Positions 8,234-16,287 are shown, numbered from the stretch's first letter. The stretch is 64,000 nt of DNA from CANMUM01 sp965263365 (GCA_965263365.1 OZ253672.1:372001-436000), one strand, 5' to 3'. The notes: a model not told the origin generated them from the letters alone. A program made the numbers and translations.

Positions 8234-9337
8234 ATGAGGTCATATCAGATTATTGGAGCAGGTGTTTCTGGGCTTTGCCTCGCATATTTTTTGAGTGCGA
8301 GAGGGAATAAAGTTACCGTTTTTGACAGCCGAAACCCCAACGACTTTTCGGGACCTTCATATCTAAAACGCCAAGTAATTCGGAGCCTCTATCTCGATCA
8401 GCCTTTGCTGGGCTCGCGTATGTCATCAGCATTGACAGTTTGGCGTAAAATTTTTGAAGGATTGCGCGCAAACTATTTTATCCCAAAGGGAGCAATTTCG
8501 GTGTCTAGGGAGCCTGGCGATTGGACGGACCGGTTGATGAAAACTCTGTATGAAAATCATATAGATTTCAGGTACTTAAAGCCTGAACAGCTCCGCAACC
8601 TTTGTCCAGGTATAAATTTGAACGAAGCAAAATTTGCACTTCTAGCAGAAATTGGTGGGGAGTTATTGGGGCGTAAACTTATGTTTGATCTTATTAGTTA
8701 TCTCGAAGAAAAAGGGGTAAAAATACGCCGAGGGGTGAAGATTAAAAAGCTGAAAAAAGATGGAAACATAGTTGCTCAAAATGGAGAGTCTTTTGGTTCG
8801 GATTGGACAATTGTAACGGGTGGTCAAAAAACACTAATGCCCGATGTTTTTGCGGATATGCATGAATACTGTGCATATGTTGCCCAGATTTATTCGGAAC
8901 AAACCCATCACTCAATATTGTGGAAATTCGCACCAAATTGGATTGATTTGGGAGGCTCTCAAAATTTATGGGGACTTCCGCGTTATAATTCTCGAGGAGA
9001 GATTTGCTTAGGAGCTGGATGTTTGACGCATAGGGTCGATCAGCAAGTTAACATGAACATTGAAGAAACATTCAAGGCAATTTATCGACCTATTATTTTA
9101 GATTTTGATAGCTATCAGTTCCGATTGAATAACCCAATTTTATACTCCGGTTTTGAGAATGGATGTTTTGAAATGCGCCGTGATGGACAAAATGTGGCAT
9201 TGGTAGGTGATTGTGGACACGGGTTTAAATTCGCTGCGGAGAATGCGGAATTTACTTGCGAGGCTCTCGAAACTGAGAATTTTGTTTTGGCCAATCGAAA
9301 AATTCAAGGGCATCGAAGTGGAGCTTATTTGAGTTAA
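8234..9337 (+). CDS. FAD-dependent oxidoreductase, sarcosine oxidase-like (DAO family)
   Basis: A 367-residue flavoprotein. It begins with a dinucleotide-binding fold (IIGAGVSGLCLAYFLSARG, then VFDSR) and ends with GDCGHGFKFA, the segment that contacts FAD in monomeric sarcosine oxidase (MSOX) and relatives. MSOX itself has a Cys for covalent FAD a few dozen residues earlier; the alignment is too uncertain to claim it here. The likely reaction is oxidation of a secondary amine or amino acid. There is no nearby sox, dad or transporter gene to name the substrate. The SRP RNA gene follows it. Confidence 0.72.
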   Translation: MRSYQIIGAGVSGLCLAYFLSARGNKVTVFDSRNPNDFSGPSYLKRQVIRSLYLDQPLLGSRMSSALTVWRKIFEGLRANYFIPKGAISVSREPGDWTDRLMKTLYENHIDFRYLKPEQLRNLCPGINLNEAKFALLAEIGGELLGRKLMFDLISYLEEKGVKIRRGVKIKKLKKDGNIVAQNGESFGSDWTIVTGGQKTLMPDVFADMHEYCAYVAQIYSEQTHHSILWKFAPNWIDLGGSQNLWGLPRYNSRGEICLGAGCLTHRVDQQVNMNIEETFKAIYRPIILDFDSYQFRLNNPILYSGFENGCFEMRRDGQNVALVGDCGHGFKFAAENAEFTCEALETENFVLANRKIQGHRSGAYLS

Positions 9338-9375
9338 GGACTTGTGTTTTTTTGTTGTAAAGACTATTTGACAAA

Positions 9376-9472
9376 GCGAGAAGTTGTCTTGGACGAACTT
9401 TTCGCTCAACGGGTCAGGCGCGGAAGCGAGCAGCCCACGTGATTTTCATTCGGGTCATGCGCAGCTTCTCAC
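9376..9472 (+). ncRNA. ffs: signal recognition particle RNA (small bacterial type)
   Basis: The SRP RNA core is plain at 9412-9435: GGTCAGGCGCGGAAGCGAGCAGCC matches the E. coli 4.5S helix 8 pattern GGUCAGG..GGAA..AGCAGCC. The GGAA tetraloop and the asymmetric loop bases that bind Ffh are kept. The stem next to the loop is changed in a compensatory way (CGC with GCG). The outer stem is GAGAAGTTG at 9378-9386 pairing with CAGCTTCTC at 9462-9470 through one G-U. Length is about 95 bases. The RNA works with Ffh and with FtsY, encoded at the end of this window. Exact ends are estimates. Confidence 0.9.
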
Positions 9473-9831
9473 CCTTCTGGCTTTATTTGTTGAATTTGAT
9501 TGCTCCTTGTTTTTAAATGGTTTCATTAAATTTGGGTGAGTCTGGTCTATCTAAGTATCTTGAATTGTTTGTTCAGATTTTTGTCAATTTCAGGCTTTTG
9601 TAAAAAAACTCAAAATTCTATACTGACAAATTCGTTTCCTGAAAATATGAAGGCTAATTTTCTTAAAGTTCTGAACGGCTTAACTCAGTTACTTATTTAA
9701 ATAGTCAAATCTGTAGCGACTTTGCAGTGTTCATAATTTTGGATTATTTAGAGAGGGAGGCAACTGATATAGAGTGATTTAGGTAAGAAATTGCACAAAC
9801 GATTGCTTTGATAGTTTTTTTCTTCGCAAAA
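9473..9831. other. AT-rich non-coding stretch between ffs and metG
   Basis: About 360 bases with no convincing reading frame, RNA motif or strong terminator. It separates the plus-strand SRP RNA gene from the end of the minus-strand metG gene. I see nothing else in it. Confidence 0.5.
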
Positions 9832-11535
9832 TCACTCATTACCGCCAAAGCGCACAATGAGTTCATCACGTTCCTCATCTGTAATTTTTGTCACAAGGTT
9901 GTCAGGAACCGTAAATTCTTTGTTTGCTTCAACACTTTTTAGCTCATTAGGCCATTGCATGTGATCGATTTGAGTTATTTGAGCGAGTTTTCCCGCAATT
10001 TCTGGAATAAAGGGTTGTGAGATACGGGCGTAGAGTTCGAGAAGGGCGAATCCAGTTCTGACGATTAGGGCAGCTCGATTTTCGTCATCTTTAAATGCTG
10101 TCCAAGGTGCCGCCTCTTGAAGATATTCGTTGCCAAGCGCCCACATCGCTCGGAGGTCAGCAGCTGATTTTCGGAGTTCGATTGCATTTAAGTTCTTAGT
10201 CAAATTTTGTAATTTATGATTAATGTTCTCATATAGTTTTTTCTCAAGCTCGGTTTCATTTCCGCCAGAGGGTAGTGTGTCTCCCCATTTTGAACGTGTA
10301 AATTTGGTAAGCCGAGAGGCAAAATTCCCAAGTACGTCAGCGAGATCTTTGTTGATTTGGTTTTGAAAACTCTCCCAAGTGAAATCAGCATCATTGCTTT
10401 CGGGTGCGTTTGCGATCAACCAATATCTCCAATAGTCTGCAGGAAATAATTCCAGCGCTTGGTTCATGAAAACACCACGACCTTGTGAAGTCGAGAATTT
10501 TCCACCTTCATAAAGAAGCCAGTTAAAGCCTTTTATATAATCTACTAATTTCCAATTTTCACCGGATCCCATAATCGTCGCTGGGAAAGAAAGCGTATGA
10601 AATGGTATATTATCCTTGGCCATAAATTGAGTGTAATTGACATCGCTCGCGCCCTTATCAATGTGCCACCATTTCAGCCAGTCTGCTTCTGTTAATCCGT
10701 TGGCTTCAGCCCATTCAACCGTAGCAGCTATGTACTCTATGGGCGCATCGAACCAAACGTAAAATACTTTACCTTCCATGCCTGGCCAATCCTTTTCACC
10801 CTTTTTAACCGGTATTCCCCAGCTTAAATCGCGAGTGATTGAGCGATCTCGTAGCCCTTCTCCATCTGATAACCATTTTTTTGCGATTGAGGTGGTTAAA
10901 ATTGGCCAATCCCTTTTGCTGTCTAACCAATCGCGAAGTTTGTCACGCATCAATGATTGCTTTAGGTAAAGGTGCTTTGTCTTTCGAAGTTCGAGATTCG
11001 TTGAGCCTGAAATCGCAGAACGAGGATTTATCAGATCCGCCGGATCAAGTTGCTTTGTGCAGTTTTCACACTGGTCACCACGTGCATTTTCATAGCCGCA
11101 ATTTGGACAAGTCCCTTCGACATAGCGGTCTGGCAAATAGCGTTCATCTTCGAACGAATAAATTTGCTCTTCGTCGACTTCTTCGACTAAGCCCGCATCC
11201 GCAAGTTTTTCAGCAAAGTGTTGGGTTAGTTTATGGTTTTGCTGACTAGATGAGCGGCCAAAATGATCAAATGATAGCGCAAATCCATCCGCGATTTTCT
11301 TTTGAACCTGCCACATTTCGGTGCAAAATTCCTCGGGTTTCTTTCCGACTTTGCTTGCGGCGAGTTCAGCGGGTGTTCCGTGTTCATCAGTTGCGCAAAT
11401 AAATAATACGTCATGACCGGAAGAGCGTAAAAACCTTGCGTAGACATCTGCTGGTAGCTGTGAACCGATTAAGTTTCCTAAGTGCTTTACACCATTTATA
11501 TATGGAAGTGCGGAAGTGATTAGGTGTTTTGTCAT
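9832..11535 (-). CDS. metG: methionyl-tRNA synthetase
   Basis: A 567-residue class I synthetase that charges tRNA-Met. The HIGH motif appears as HLGN near residue 18. A double zinc knuckle follows around residue 140 (CPNCGYENARGDQCENC). WFDAPIEYIAATVEW and the KMSKS counterpart KFSTSQGRG come next, then an anticodon-binding helical domain. There is no C-terminal tRNA-binding dimer domain. I placed the start at MTKHLITSALPYING, 11 codons inside the longest frame, because the family begins there. It ends in ERDELIVRFGG. It is monocistronic. Confidence 0.95.
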   Translation of the reverse strand: MTKHLITSALPYINGVKHLGNLIGSQLPADVYARFLRSSGHDVLFICATDEHGTPAELAASKVGKKPEEFCTEMWQVQKKIADGFALSFDHFGRSSSQQNHKLTQHFAEKLADAGLVEEVDEEQIYSFEDERYLPDRYVEGTCPNCGYENARGDQCENCTKQLDPADLINPRSAISGSTNLELRKTKHLYLKQSLMRDKLRDWLDSKRDWPILTTSIAKKWLSDGEGLRDRSITRDLSWGIPVKKGEKDWPGMEGKVFYVWFDAPIEYIAATVEWAEANGLTEADWLKWWHIDKGASDVNYTQFMAKDNIPFHTLSFPATIMGSGENWKLVDYIKGFNWLLYEGGKFSTSQGRGVFMNQALELFPADYWRYWLIANAPESNDADFTWESFQNQINKDLADVLGNFASRLTKFTRSKWGDTLPSGGNETELEKKLYENINHKLQNLTKNLNAIELRKSAADLRAMWALGNEYLQEAAPWTAFKDDENRAALIVRTGFALLELYARISQPFIPEIAGKLAQITQIDHMQWPNELKSVEANKEFTVPDNLVTKITDEERDELIVRFGGNE

Positions 11536-11631
11536 GGCTTGCTCATTAATTTGTGAGCTTTCTAACATGAAGCTTGTAAAGGTGGAAGTTGTTATAATAA
11601 ATTATAGTTAGTTTTAATTTAGAGAGTTTAT

Positions 11632-12180
11632 ATGAAGATTATTTTCAATTTTGCACTCGCAGGTTTTTGTTTTGCAAGCGCCCTAGCGGTTAATGCAAGT
11701 GATGTGATTGAGTTTGATTTTGAGCAGATGGAAAATATTGCGATAGAAAAATTGAATTCCATTCAGCAAATTAGCTTTGATAACGGCATTGAATACTGTG
11801 GTTGGATATTGTGGAAAGAATCAGGGGATGTTTTTGCAGGCGAGGCCGTGAAAGGTAATGAAGACAGCTGTGATTTACCTGAAACTCCTAAAGATACTGT
11901 CGCGATAGCAAGTTACCATACACATGGCTCCCATAATCCCGAATATGATTCTGAATTGCCGAGTGTGGAGGATCTTGAAGGCGATATGCACGATGAAGTT
12001 TACGGGTTTGTTGCGACTCCCGGGGGGCGCATATGGTTGACCGATCCTGATCAAGAAGCCGTATTTGAAATTTGTGGCGAATCTTGTGTTTTACAAGACC
12101 CTAATTACGACGCAGCTGATACCGGAAAATTAGCGCCTTCTTATACGATGGAAGAGCTTGAAGAGCGCTTTGCGGAATAG
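11632..12180 (+). CDS. secreted DUF4329 domain protein
   Basis: A 182-residue protein with a signal peptide (MKIIFNFALAGFCFASALAVNAS). The body matches DUF4329: YCGWILWKESGDVFAG, then ASYHTHGSHNPEYDSE, PSVEDLEGD and VYGFVATPGGRIWLTD. The HTH followed by S-x2-D in PSVED recalls JAB/JAMM metallopeptidase sites, though the spacing is longer than usual. Four Cys in the mature protein could form disulphides. DUF4329 is known mainly from the ends of Rhs-type and other secreted proteins; here it is free-standing. It converges on the array of unknown genes that follows, ending 10 bases from it. Confidence 0.7.
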   Translation: MKIIFNFALAGFCFASALAVNASDVIEFDFEQMENIAIEKLNSIQQISFDNGIEYCGWILWKESGDVFAGEAVKGNEDSCDLPETPKDTVAIASYHTHGSHNPEYDSELPSVEDLEGDMHDEVYGFVATPGGRIWLTDPDQEAVFEICGESCVLQDPNYDAADTGKLAPSYTMEELEERFAE

Positions 12181-12190
12181 TTTTTTTGAT

Positions 12191-12748
12191 TTAAAGTGAG
12201 TTTAAAGTGTTTCTCTTTGGGGTTTTGTTCTCGCGTAATGTCCATTCACCATAAATAAAACGCTTCAAGCTTAGCCAGTCTGTAAAAAGATTCCTATCTA
12301 TGTCTTCATGGTTATTGTAAAACGTTTCAATGATGTCTTTTCGCTCTTCTCTAAAAGCTGCATTTTTTCGTCCATATTCTTCAAAGGTTTGATCTTCAGG
12401 AGAATCTAAACCATTTTTCTGATTTTCATCATATCGTCGTGCAAGATCTTCATAGTTTTCTCCTAGCCTCTCTATTTCATTGAAAAATGCATTAGCTGCT
12501 TCTCTTTCTTCATTACTTTTATACCCAGAATCGAATTGTTCCATTTGTGAAGATAAATTTTTCAAATTTTCTGTCGCTTTTCCATTTTTCATTTGAGTCA
12601 CCTCCGCTACATCTCGACCACTAGCATTTTCACAGCATAAATAAAAATAAAGGGCGCAAAGCGATATCATAATAATAAAAACAATCGCCTTAACCTTCGA
12701 AAAAGTTCTATTAATTGCATCAATCGTTTTGTTATATTCAAAATTCAT
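12191..12748 (-). CDS. unknown membrane-anchored protein of the 12-15 kb array
   Basis: A 185-residue protein I do not recognise. It starts MNFEYNKTIDAI, has one membrane helix at about residues 20-38 (VKAIVFIIMISLCALYFYLCC), then a highly charged helical region rich in Glu, Asn and Lys. The first six residues repeat those of the gene at 13091 (MNFEYDK), and the 40 bases upstream of both starts are near identical, although the rest of the proteins differ. Its ATG overlaps the stop of the broken frame before it (TCATGA), suggesting translational coupling. Confidence 0.6.
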   Translation of the reverse strand: MNFEYNKTIDAINRTFSKVKAIVFIIMISLCALYFYLCCENASGRDVAEVTQMKNGKATENLKNLSSQMEQFDSGYKSNEEREAANAFFNEIERLGENYEDLARRYDENQKNGLDSPEDQTFEEYGRKNAAFREERKDIIETFYNNHEDIDRNLFTDWLSLKRFIYGEWTLRENKTPKRNTLNSL

Positions 12749-13098
12749 GACTGATTGACCCTCTGTCGCGCATTGCTAAACGATTTCCTAGGCTCCCTAC
12801 ATTCAATGTAAACAATATCTTGATTACCATCGACATCGCTAACAAAAGGGCGCTTAAATGAATGATCACTCATGTCACGTGCCCAAATATAAAAATCACC
12901 ATCATGAGCCAGTTGAACCCGCGCGTCTTCAACATGTATGTCGAATGGAGTTCCGCGTGCGTTAACCTTTCATGTATTGCCAGCATCTGACGTGGCGGAA
13001 TAATGTCTTATCGTATCATAAAACTCCTGCTGTGTCTGAGCTTCAGCCAGATCGGACTCAAAATCTCCTGAATAACCTTCAGTAGCATAATTACCCAT
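12745..13098 (-). pseudogene. partial copy of the secreted array gene, broken by a nonsense codon
   Basis: An ATG at 13098 (overlapping the stop of the upstream gene, ATGGGTAA) opens a frame MGNYATEGYSGDFESDL... that stops after 42 codons at TGA, 12970-12972. The same frame then stays open for 74 more codons to a stop at 12745 that overlaps the next gene. Past the stop, the sequence is nearly identical to the middle of the gene at 13833-14744; there the stop position is TGG (Trp in NTWKVNA). So one TGG-to-TGA change broke this copy. The first 42 codons have no match elsewhere in the window. A GGGGAG site precedes the ATG. Confidence 0.7.
12799..12993. repeat. duplicated segment, copy 2 (partner at 14079-14273)
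   Basis: This is the second copy of the segment described at 14079. It differs by a few substitutions, one of which changes a Trp codon into the in-frame stop at 12970-12972. The shared region ends abruptly on both sides, where the flanking sequences become unrelated. Confidence 0.9.
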
Positions 13099-13771
13099 TA
13101 AACATCTCCCCACTATTTACACGCTCTATTATTTTTGGACCTTGTTGAATGTCCCTATCCAGATCGAACTCAAATTTTGGAAAAGATTTGACCCAACGAC
13201 TTGGATGCCCCTTTTGATTTAGATAGGGATCTATTTCCAAAATGTAGTACAATTCCGCACTTAAAAGCCTACGGTAAAGCTCCCATACAGTATCAAATTG
13301 ATCTTTATTGGAAAATGAAGTGATCAACTTCTCATTAAGCCCCGCAGGTCTATCTTTGATTTCCTCTTGTGTGAATTTAACCGCCATCTCAGCGATCTCA
13401 GTAAAGAAAATATCCCCAATTTTTTGGCTAGAAGTATACTTAAAAAGCGGATACTGAATTTGCTCTTGGTTCTGATCTTTTAAATACCAATCGCGAAACG
13501 CAATGGCTAATCCTTTAAAAAATAATACGTCGGTAGATCCATATTCGCTAAAATCTCGCTCCGTATCATGCATATAAGTGCGGAGAAATATTTTGGGGTC
13601 TTCAGTATCAAATCCCGACGAAGTAAACCCGTACCAATTCTTATCTGGATTGATTGGATGTGCAGGCGTGGCATATTTCTCTGATATGCGCCAAAACTTT
13701 AAACCGTTTTCGAGTTCCCAAAATCCTGTGTTTTTTGGTACCACAATTTTCTTATCATATTCAAAATTCAT
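13091..13771 (-). CDS. unknown cytoplasmic protein of the 12-15 kb array
   Basis: A 226-residue protein of unknown family, with no signal peptide or membrane helix. It is rich in aromatic residues (GFWELENGLKFWR, KNWYGFTSSGF, RDWYLKDQ, ELYRRLLSAELYYILE). I placed the start at the ATG at 13771, giving MNFEYDKK, rather than a GTG one codon upstream. The ATG overlaps the stop of a 16-residue mini-ORF (TGATG). The end overlaps the ATG of the broken gene behind it. A compact soluble protein beside a secreted one would fit an immunity-like or regulatory role, but nothing in it proves that. Confidence 0.62.
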   Translation of the reverse strand: MNFEYDKKIVVPKNTGFWELENGLKFWRISEKYATPAHPINPDKNWYGFTSSGFDTEDPKIFLRTYMHDTERDFSEYGSTDVLFFKGLAIAFRDWYLKDQNQEQIQYPLFKYTSSQKIGDIFFTEIAEMAVKFTQEEIKDRPAGLNEKLITSFSNKDQFDTVWELYRRLLSAELYYILEIDPYLNQKGHPSRWVKSFPKFEFDLDRDIQQGPKIIERVNSGEMFNG

Positions 13772-13821
13772 CACTGACTGACCCTCTGTCGCGCATTGCT
13801 AAACGATTTCTGGAAAGGCAT
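13771..13821 (-). CDS. mini-ORF MPFQKSFSNARQRVSQ upstream of the unknown cytoplasmic gene
   Basis: A 16-codon frame whose TGA shares a base with the next gene's ATG (TGATG). A weak AGGAAG site precedes it. The first half is encoded by the same 20 or so bases that open the mini-ORF at 14747. The second half (KSFSNARQRV) is also the C-terminal end of the broken frame before the gene at 12748. It may be a coupling leader peptide, or simply a scar of the duplications. Confidence 0.4.
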   Translation of the reverse strand: MPFQKSFSNARQRVSQ

Positions 13822-13832
13822 TTACTCGCTTC

Positions 13833-14744
13833 CTATTGATTTACATTATCCCATCTACAAGTGTGCTCCATAAAGCCCTGCAAAATACGTTCAGAAACAC
13901 TATGAACCCATTCATAGTTTTGCAAAAAATCATCCTTATATTTCCAATCTAAAACGCCAACACCTAGATAAAAATCCGTATCTTTCCATCCTAGATCTGT
14001 TTCAATAATCAACTGATTTTTACAATGGCTTGCCAAATAACGCGCGTAACAAACACCATTATTTCCAGGCCCTTTTTGACATTCAATATACTGCACATCT
14101 TGATTGCCATCGACATCGCTAACAAAAGGGCGCTTAAATGAATGATCACTCATGTCACGTGCCCAAATATAAAAATCACCATCATGAGCCAGTTGAACCC
14201 GCGCGTCTTCAACATATATATCGAATGGTGTTCCGTGTGCGTTAACCTTCCATGTATTGCCAATATCTGGCGTCAAGACAAATTGAAGGCGGGTCTCTAT
14301 ATTATTTTCAAATGCACCATAAATTCCTATTATATTACGAATATTGAACAAATCATCGATTTCTAGGCGAACGTTTGATCCCGTATTCGATCCGGAAGTG
14401 TTCTTCATCAATCTAAAATACCAGCCTTCCCGTAAATCCTCGCATATGAGCTCACCATGATCATCTATTGCATTATGCCCAGATACAATTTCAAATACTT
14501 CGTCAAGATTTGAAAGACAGTCTTCTGCTTGTGTTAAAAATTCTTGTCTGGCTTGAATTCTTGCATCTCGCAATTCAATTAATGGATGTTTTATTGTATC
14601 TGTTTCCGAGGACACCTGATCTTGAGCAACCGCTGCATTCAAGAAAAATACTAACAAAAATGAACAAACTATAAATGTTATACGAAAGGGTGTGCATTGA
14701 AATCTGTCCTTCCAAAATAACATGAATTTATTCTCCCAGTTCAT
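13833..14744 (-). CDS. unknown secreted protein of the 12-15 kb array
   Basis: A 303-residue protein I do not recognise. A long positively charged lead is followed by a strong hydrophobic signal segment (ITFIVCSFLLVFFLNAAVAQ), so it is exported. The mature part has eight Cys, a helical start (LRDARIQARQEFLTQAEDCL) and a beta-rich middle (NTWKVNAHGTPFDIYVEDAR, GDFYIWARDMSDHSF). The DNA for that middle is present again, nearly identical, at 12799-12993. The start could also be MLFWKD at 14723. A 7-residue mini-ORF ends two bases before the ATG used here. Confidence 0.6.
   Translation of the reverse strand: MNWENKFMLFWKDRFQCTPFRITFIVCSFLLVFFLNAAVAQDQVSSETDTIKHPLIELRDARIQARQEFLTQAEDCLSNLDEVFEIVSGHNAIDDHGELICEDLREGWYFRLMKNTSGSNTGSNVRLEIDDLFNIRNIIGIYGAFENNIETRLQFVLTPDIGNTWKVNAHGTPFDIYVEDARVQLAHDGDFYIWARDMSDHSFKRPFVSDVDGNQDVQYIECQKGPGNNGVCYARYLASHCKNQLIIETDLGWKDTDFYLGVGVLDWKYKDDFLQNYEWVHSVSERILQGFMEHTCRWDNVNQ
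14079..14273. repeat. duplicated segment, copy 1 (partner at 12799-12993)
   Basis: About 195 bases, 1280 bases from the second copy and in the same orientation. The stretch from GACATCGCTAACAAAAGG through CCCGCGCGTCTTCAACAT is identical in both; scattered changes sit toward the ends. It encodes the core of the secreted array protein here and the post-stop part of the broken gene there. Confidence 0.9.
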
Positions 14745-14746
14745 CT

Positions 14747-14770
14747 TCAGCTTGATTTCTGGAAAGGCAT
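14747..14770 (-). CDS. mini-ORF MPFQKSS upstream of the secreted array gene
   Basis: A 7-codon frame with a GAGGGGG site a few bases upstream. It stops two bases before the ATG of the secreted gene. Its opening bases (GTAAATGCCTTTCCAGAAATC) are repeated exactly at the mini-ORF at 13821. Whether it is translated is unknown. Confidence 0.35.
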   Translation of the reverse strand: MPFQKSS

Positions 14771-15006
14771 TTACCACCCCCTCAAATCTGACCGATTTCC
14801 ATAATTGATAAATTAACCATTTTTTTGAATCAAGTATACAAATTTGAGTTGCGTTAACTTTTGAATATAATCTCTTATGGAAACGCGGTTGTTTGTCTCT
14901 GCATTATGGGGTGCTAAAAGCACCATAAAAGCGGTCATAATTTGCGCTATAAAAATGCCAGCTTTCAAATATCTTAAGTTTTATGCTTGGAAATGCTTTA
15001 GGAGAT

Positions 15007-15032
15007 TGCGCACACCAGAAATGATGTGCGCA
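15007..15032 (-). terminator. hairpin downstream of ald
   Basis: TGCGCACA at 15007-15014 and TGTGCGCA at 15025-15032 form a perfect eight-pair stem with a 10-base loop, about 30 bases past the ald stop. There is no T-run on the ald side, so termination is plausible but not proven. Confidence 0.4.
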
Positions 15033-15063
15033 TTGTCGTTTTAAGCTCAATTGCAGTTATGAC

Positions 15064-16179
15064 CTATCCGAGTACTTTTTCTGGATTAACTGCCGGAATA
15101 TCAAAAGCTTCGCCGACGGCTGGGCAGGTTAATACTCCTTCATGAGTATTTAATCCGTTTGCAAGGTGAACGTCATCGCGGCAAGCCTGTTTCCAACCTT
15201 TGTTTGCAATGTTCATCATAAATGGAAGCGTTGCATTGCTGAGTGCCTCCGTTGATGTGCGCGCAACTGCGCCGGGCATATTTGCGACACAATAGTGGAT
15301 GACATTATTTACCGTGTAAATCGGTTCATCATGTGTCGTCGCTTTTGAGGTCTCAAAACATCCCCCTTGATCGATAGCAACATCGACCAAAACGGCTCCC
15401 TCTTTCATGAGAGAAAGATGGGTTTTGCGAACAAGTTTTGGGGCAACGGCACCCGGAATCAATACGGCGCCAATGACCATGTCAGCAGATTTTAATCCCG
15501 CCTCGATAGCATGTGTGGAGCTATATTGTGTTTTGAAAACACCTCTATAGGAATCGTCGAGATATTTCATACGCTCTAAAGAGAGATCATAAACTGTAAC
15601 ATCGGCGCCCATGCCAGCGGCGATACGTGCAGCCTGGGTTCCGACCACGCCGCCGCCAAGTACCATCACATTTGCGGACGAAACCCCAGGAACACCGCCC
15701 ATAAGTACCCCGCGCCCACCATTTGCTTTTTGCAATGACCATGCTCCCACTTGAGGCGCCAAGCGACCTGCCACTTCAGACATTGGTGCAAGGAGTGGAA
15801 GCCCGCCGCTTTTAGCTGTTACGGTTTCATATGCGATGGCTGTTACACCACTATTCAATAAATCATCGGTTTGTGGACGGTCTGCGGCCAAGTGAAGATA
15901 GGTAAATAAAATTTGATCCTTGCGCAGCATTTTTCGTTCGCTAGCTTGTGGCTCCTTTACTTTGACAATCATCTCTGCCCAGTTAAAAATTTGTTCGGCG
16001 GTGTCTAAAATTTGAGCCCCAGTACGCACATACTCTTCATCCTTGAAACCCGCGCCAAGTCCTGCACCTTTTTGAATGGCGACTTGATGACCAGCGTTGA
16101 TTGCAGAGAGTGCCGCAGCCGGTGTTACGCCAACACGGTATTCTTGATTTTTGATTTCTGTTGGGCAGCCTATTTTCAT
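15064..16179 (-). CDS. ald: alanine dehydrogenase
   Basis: A 371-residue NAD-dependent L-alanine dehydrogenase, interconverting alanine with pyruvate plus ammonia. It begins MKIGCPTEIKNQEYRVGVTP, the family signature with the substrate-binding Arg. YLHLAAD contains the catalytic His. The NAD fold VLGGGVVGTQAARIAAGMGADV is central, and the C-terminus has TSTEALSNATLPF. I chose ATG 16179, with GGAG upstream, over one four codons earlier. It is divergent from an Lrp-type regulator, the usual arrangement for alanine-induced ald. Confidence 0.95.
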   Translation of the reverse strand: MKIGCPTEIKNQEYRVGVTPAAALSAINAGHQVAIQKGAGLGAGFKDEEYVRTGAQILDTAEQIFNWAEMIVKVKEPQASERKMLRKDQILFTYLHLAADRPQTDDLLNSGVTAIAYETVTAKSGGLPLLAPMSEVAGRLAPQVGAWSLQKANGGRGVLMGGVPGVSSANVMVLGGGVVGTQAARIAAGMGADVTVYDLSLERMKYLDDSYRGVFKTQYSSTHAIEAGLKSADMVIGAVLIPGAVAPKLVRKTHLSLMKEGAVLVDVAIDQGGCFETSKATTHDEPIYTVNNVIHYCVANMPGAVARTSTEALSNATLPFMMNIANKGWKQACRDDVHLANGLNTHEGVLTCPAVGEAFDIPAVNPEKVLG

Positions 16180-16269
16180 TTCCATCTCCATAAGTTTTTT
16201 TAAATAGAGTTTTTTTTAAAATAACCCTATTTGAGAAGGATTTTTTTGTGATCTTATCCGTATATATGG

Positions 16270-16287
16270 AATATTTTGCAAAATATT
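16270..16287. promoter_or_regulatory. perfect 18-base palindrome in the ald/lrp intergenic region
   Basis: AATATTTTGCAAAATATT reads the same on both strands. It lies between the divergent ald and Lrp-family genes, 37 bases before the regulator's ATG. Lrp/AsnC proteins bind AT-rich dyads of this kind, so it is a good candidate operator for both genes. Confidence 0.65.

Noticed and set aside
12970..12972. TGA read as Trp (altered genetic code)
   Set aside because: TGA is used as a normal stop for many intact genes here (for example pheA, lepA-neighbour genes and rsfS), so a recoded genome is not supported.
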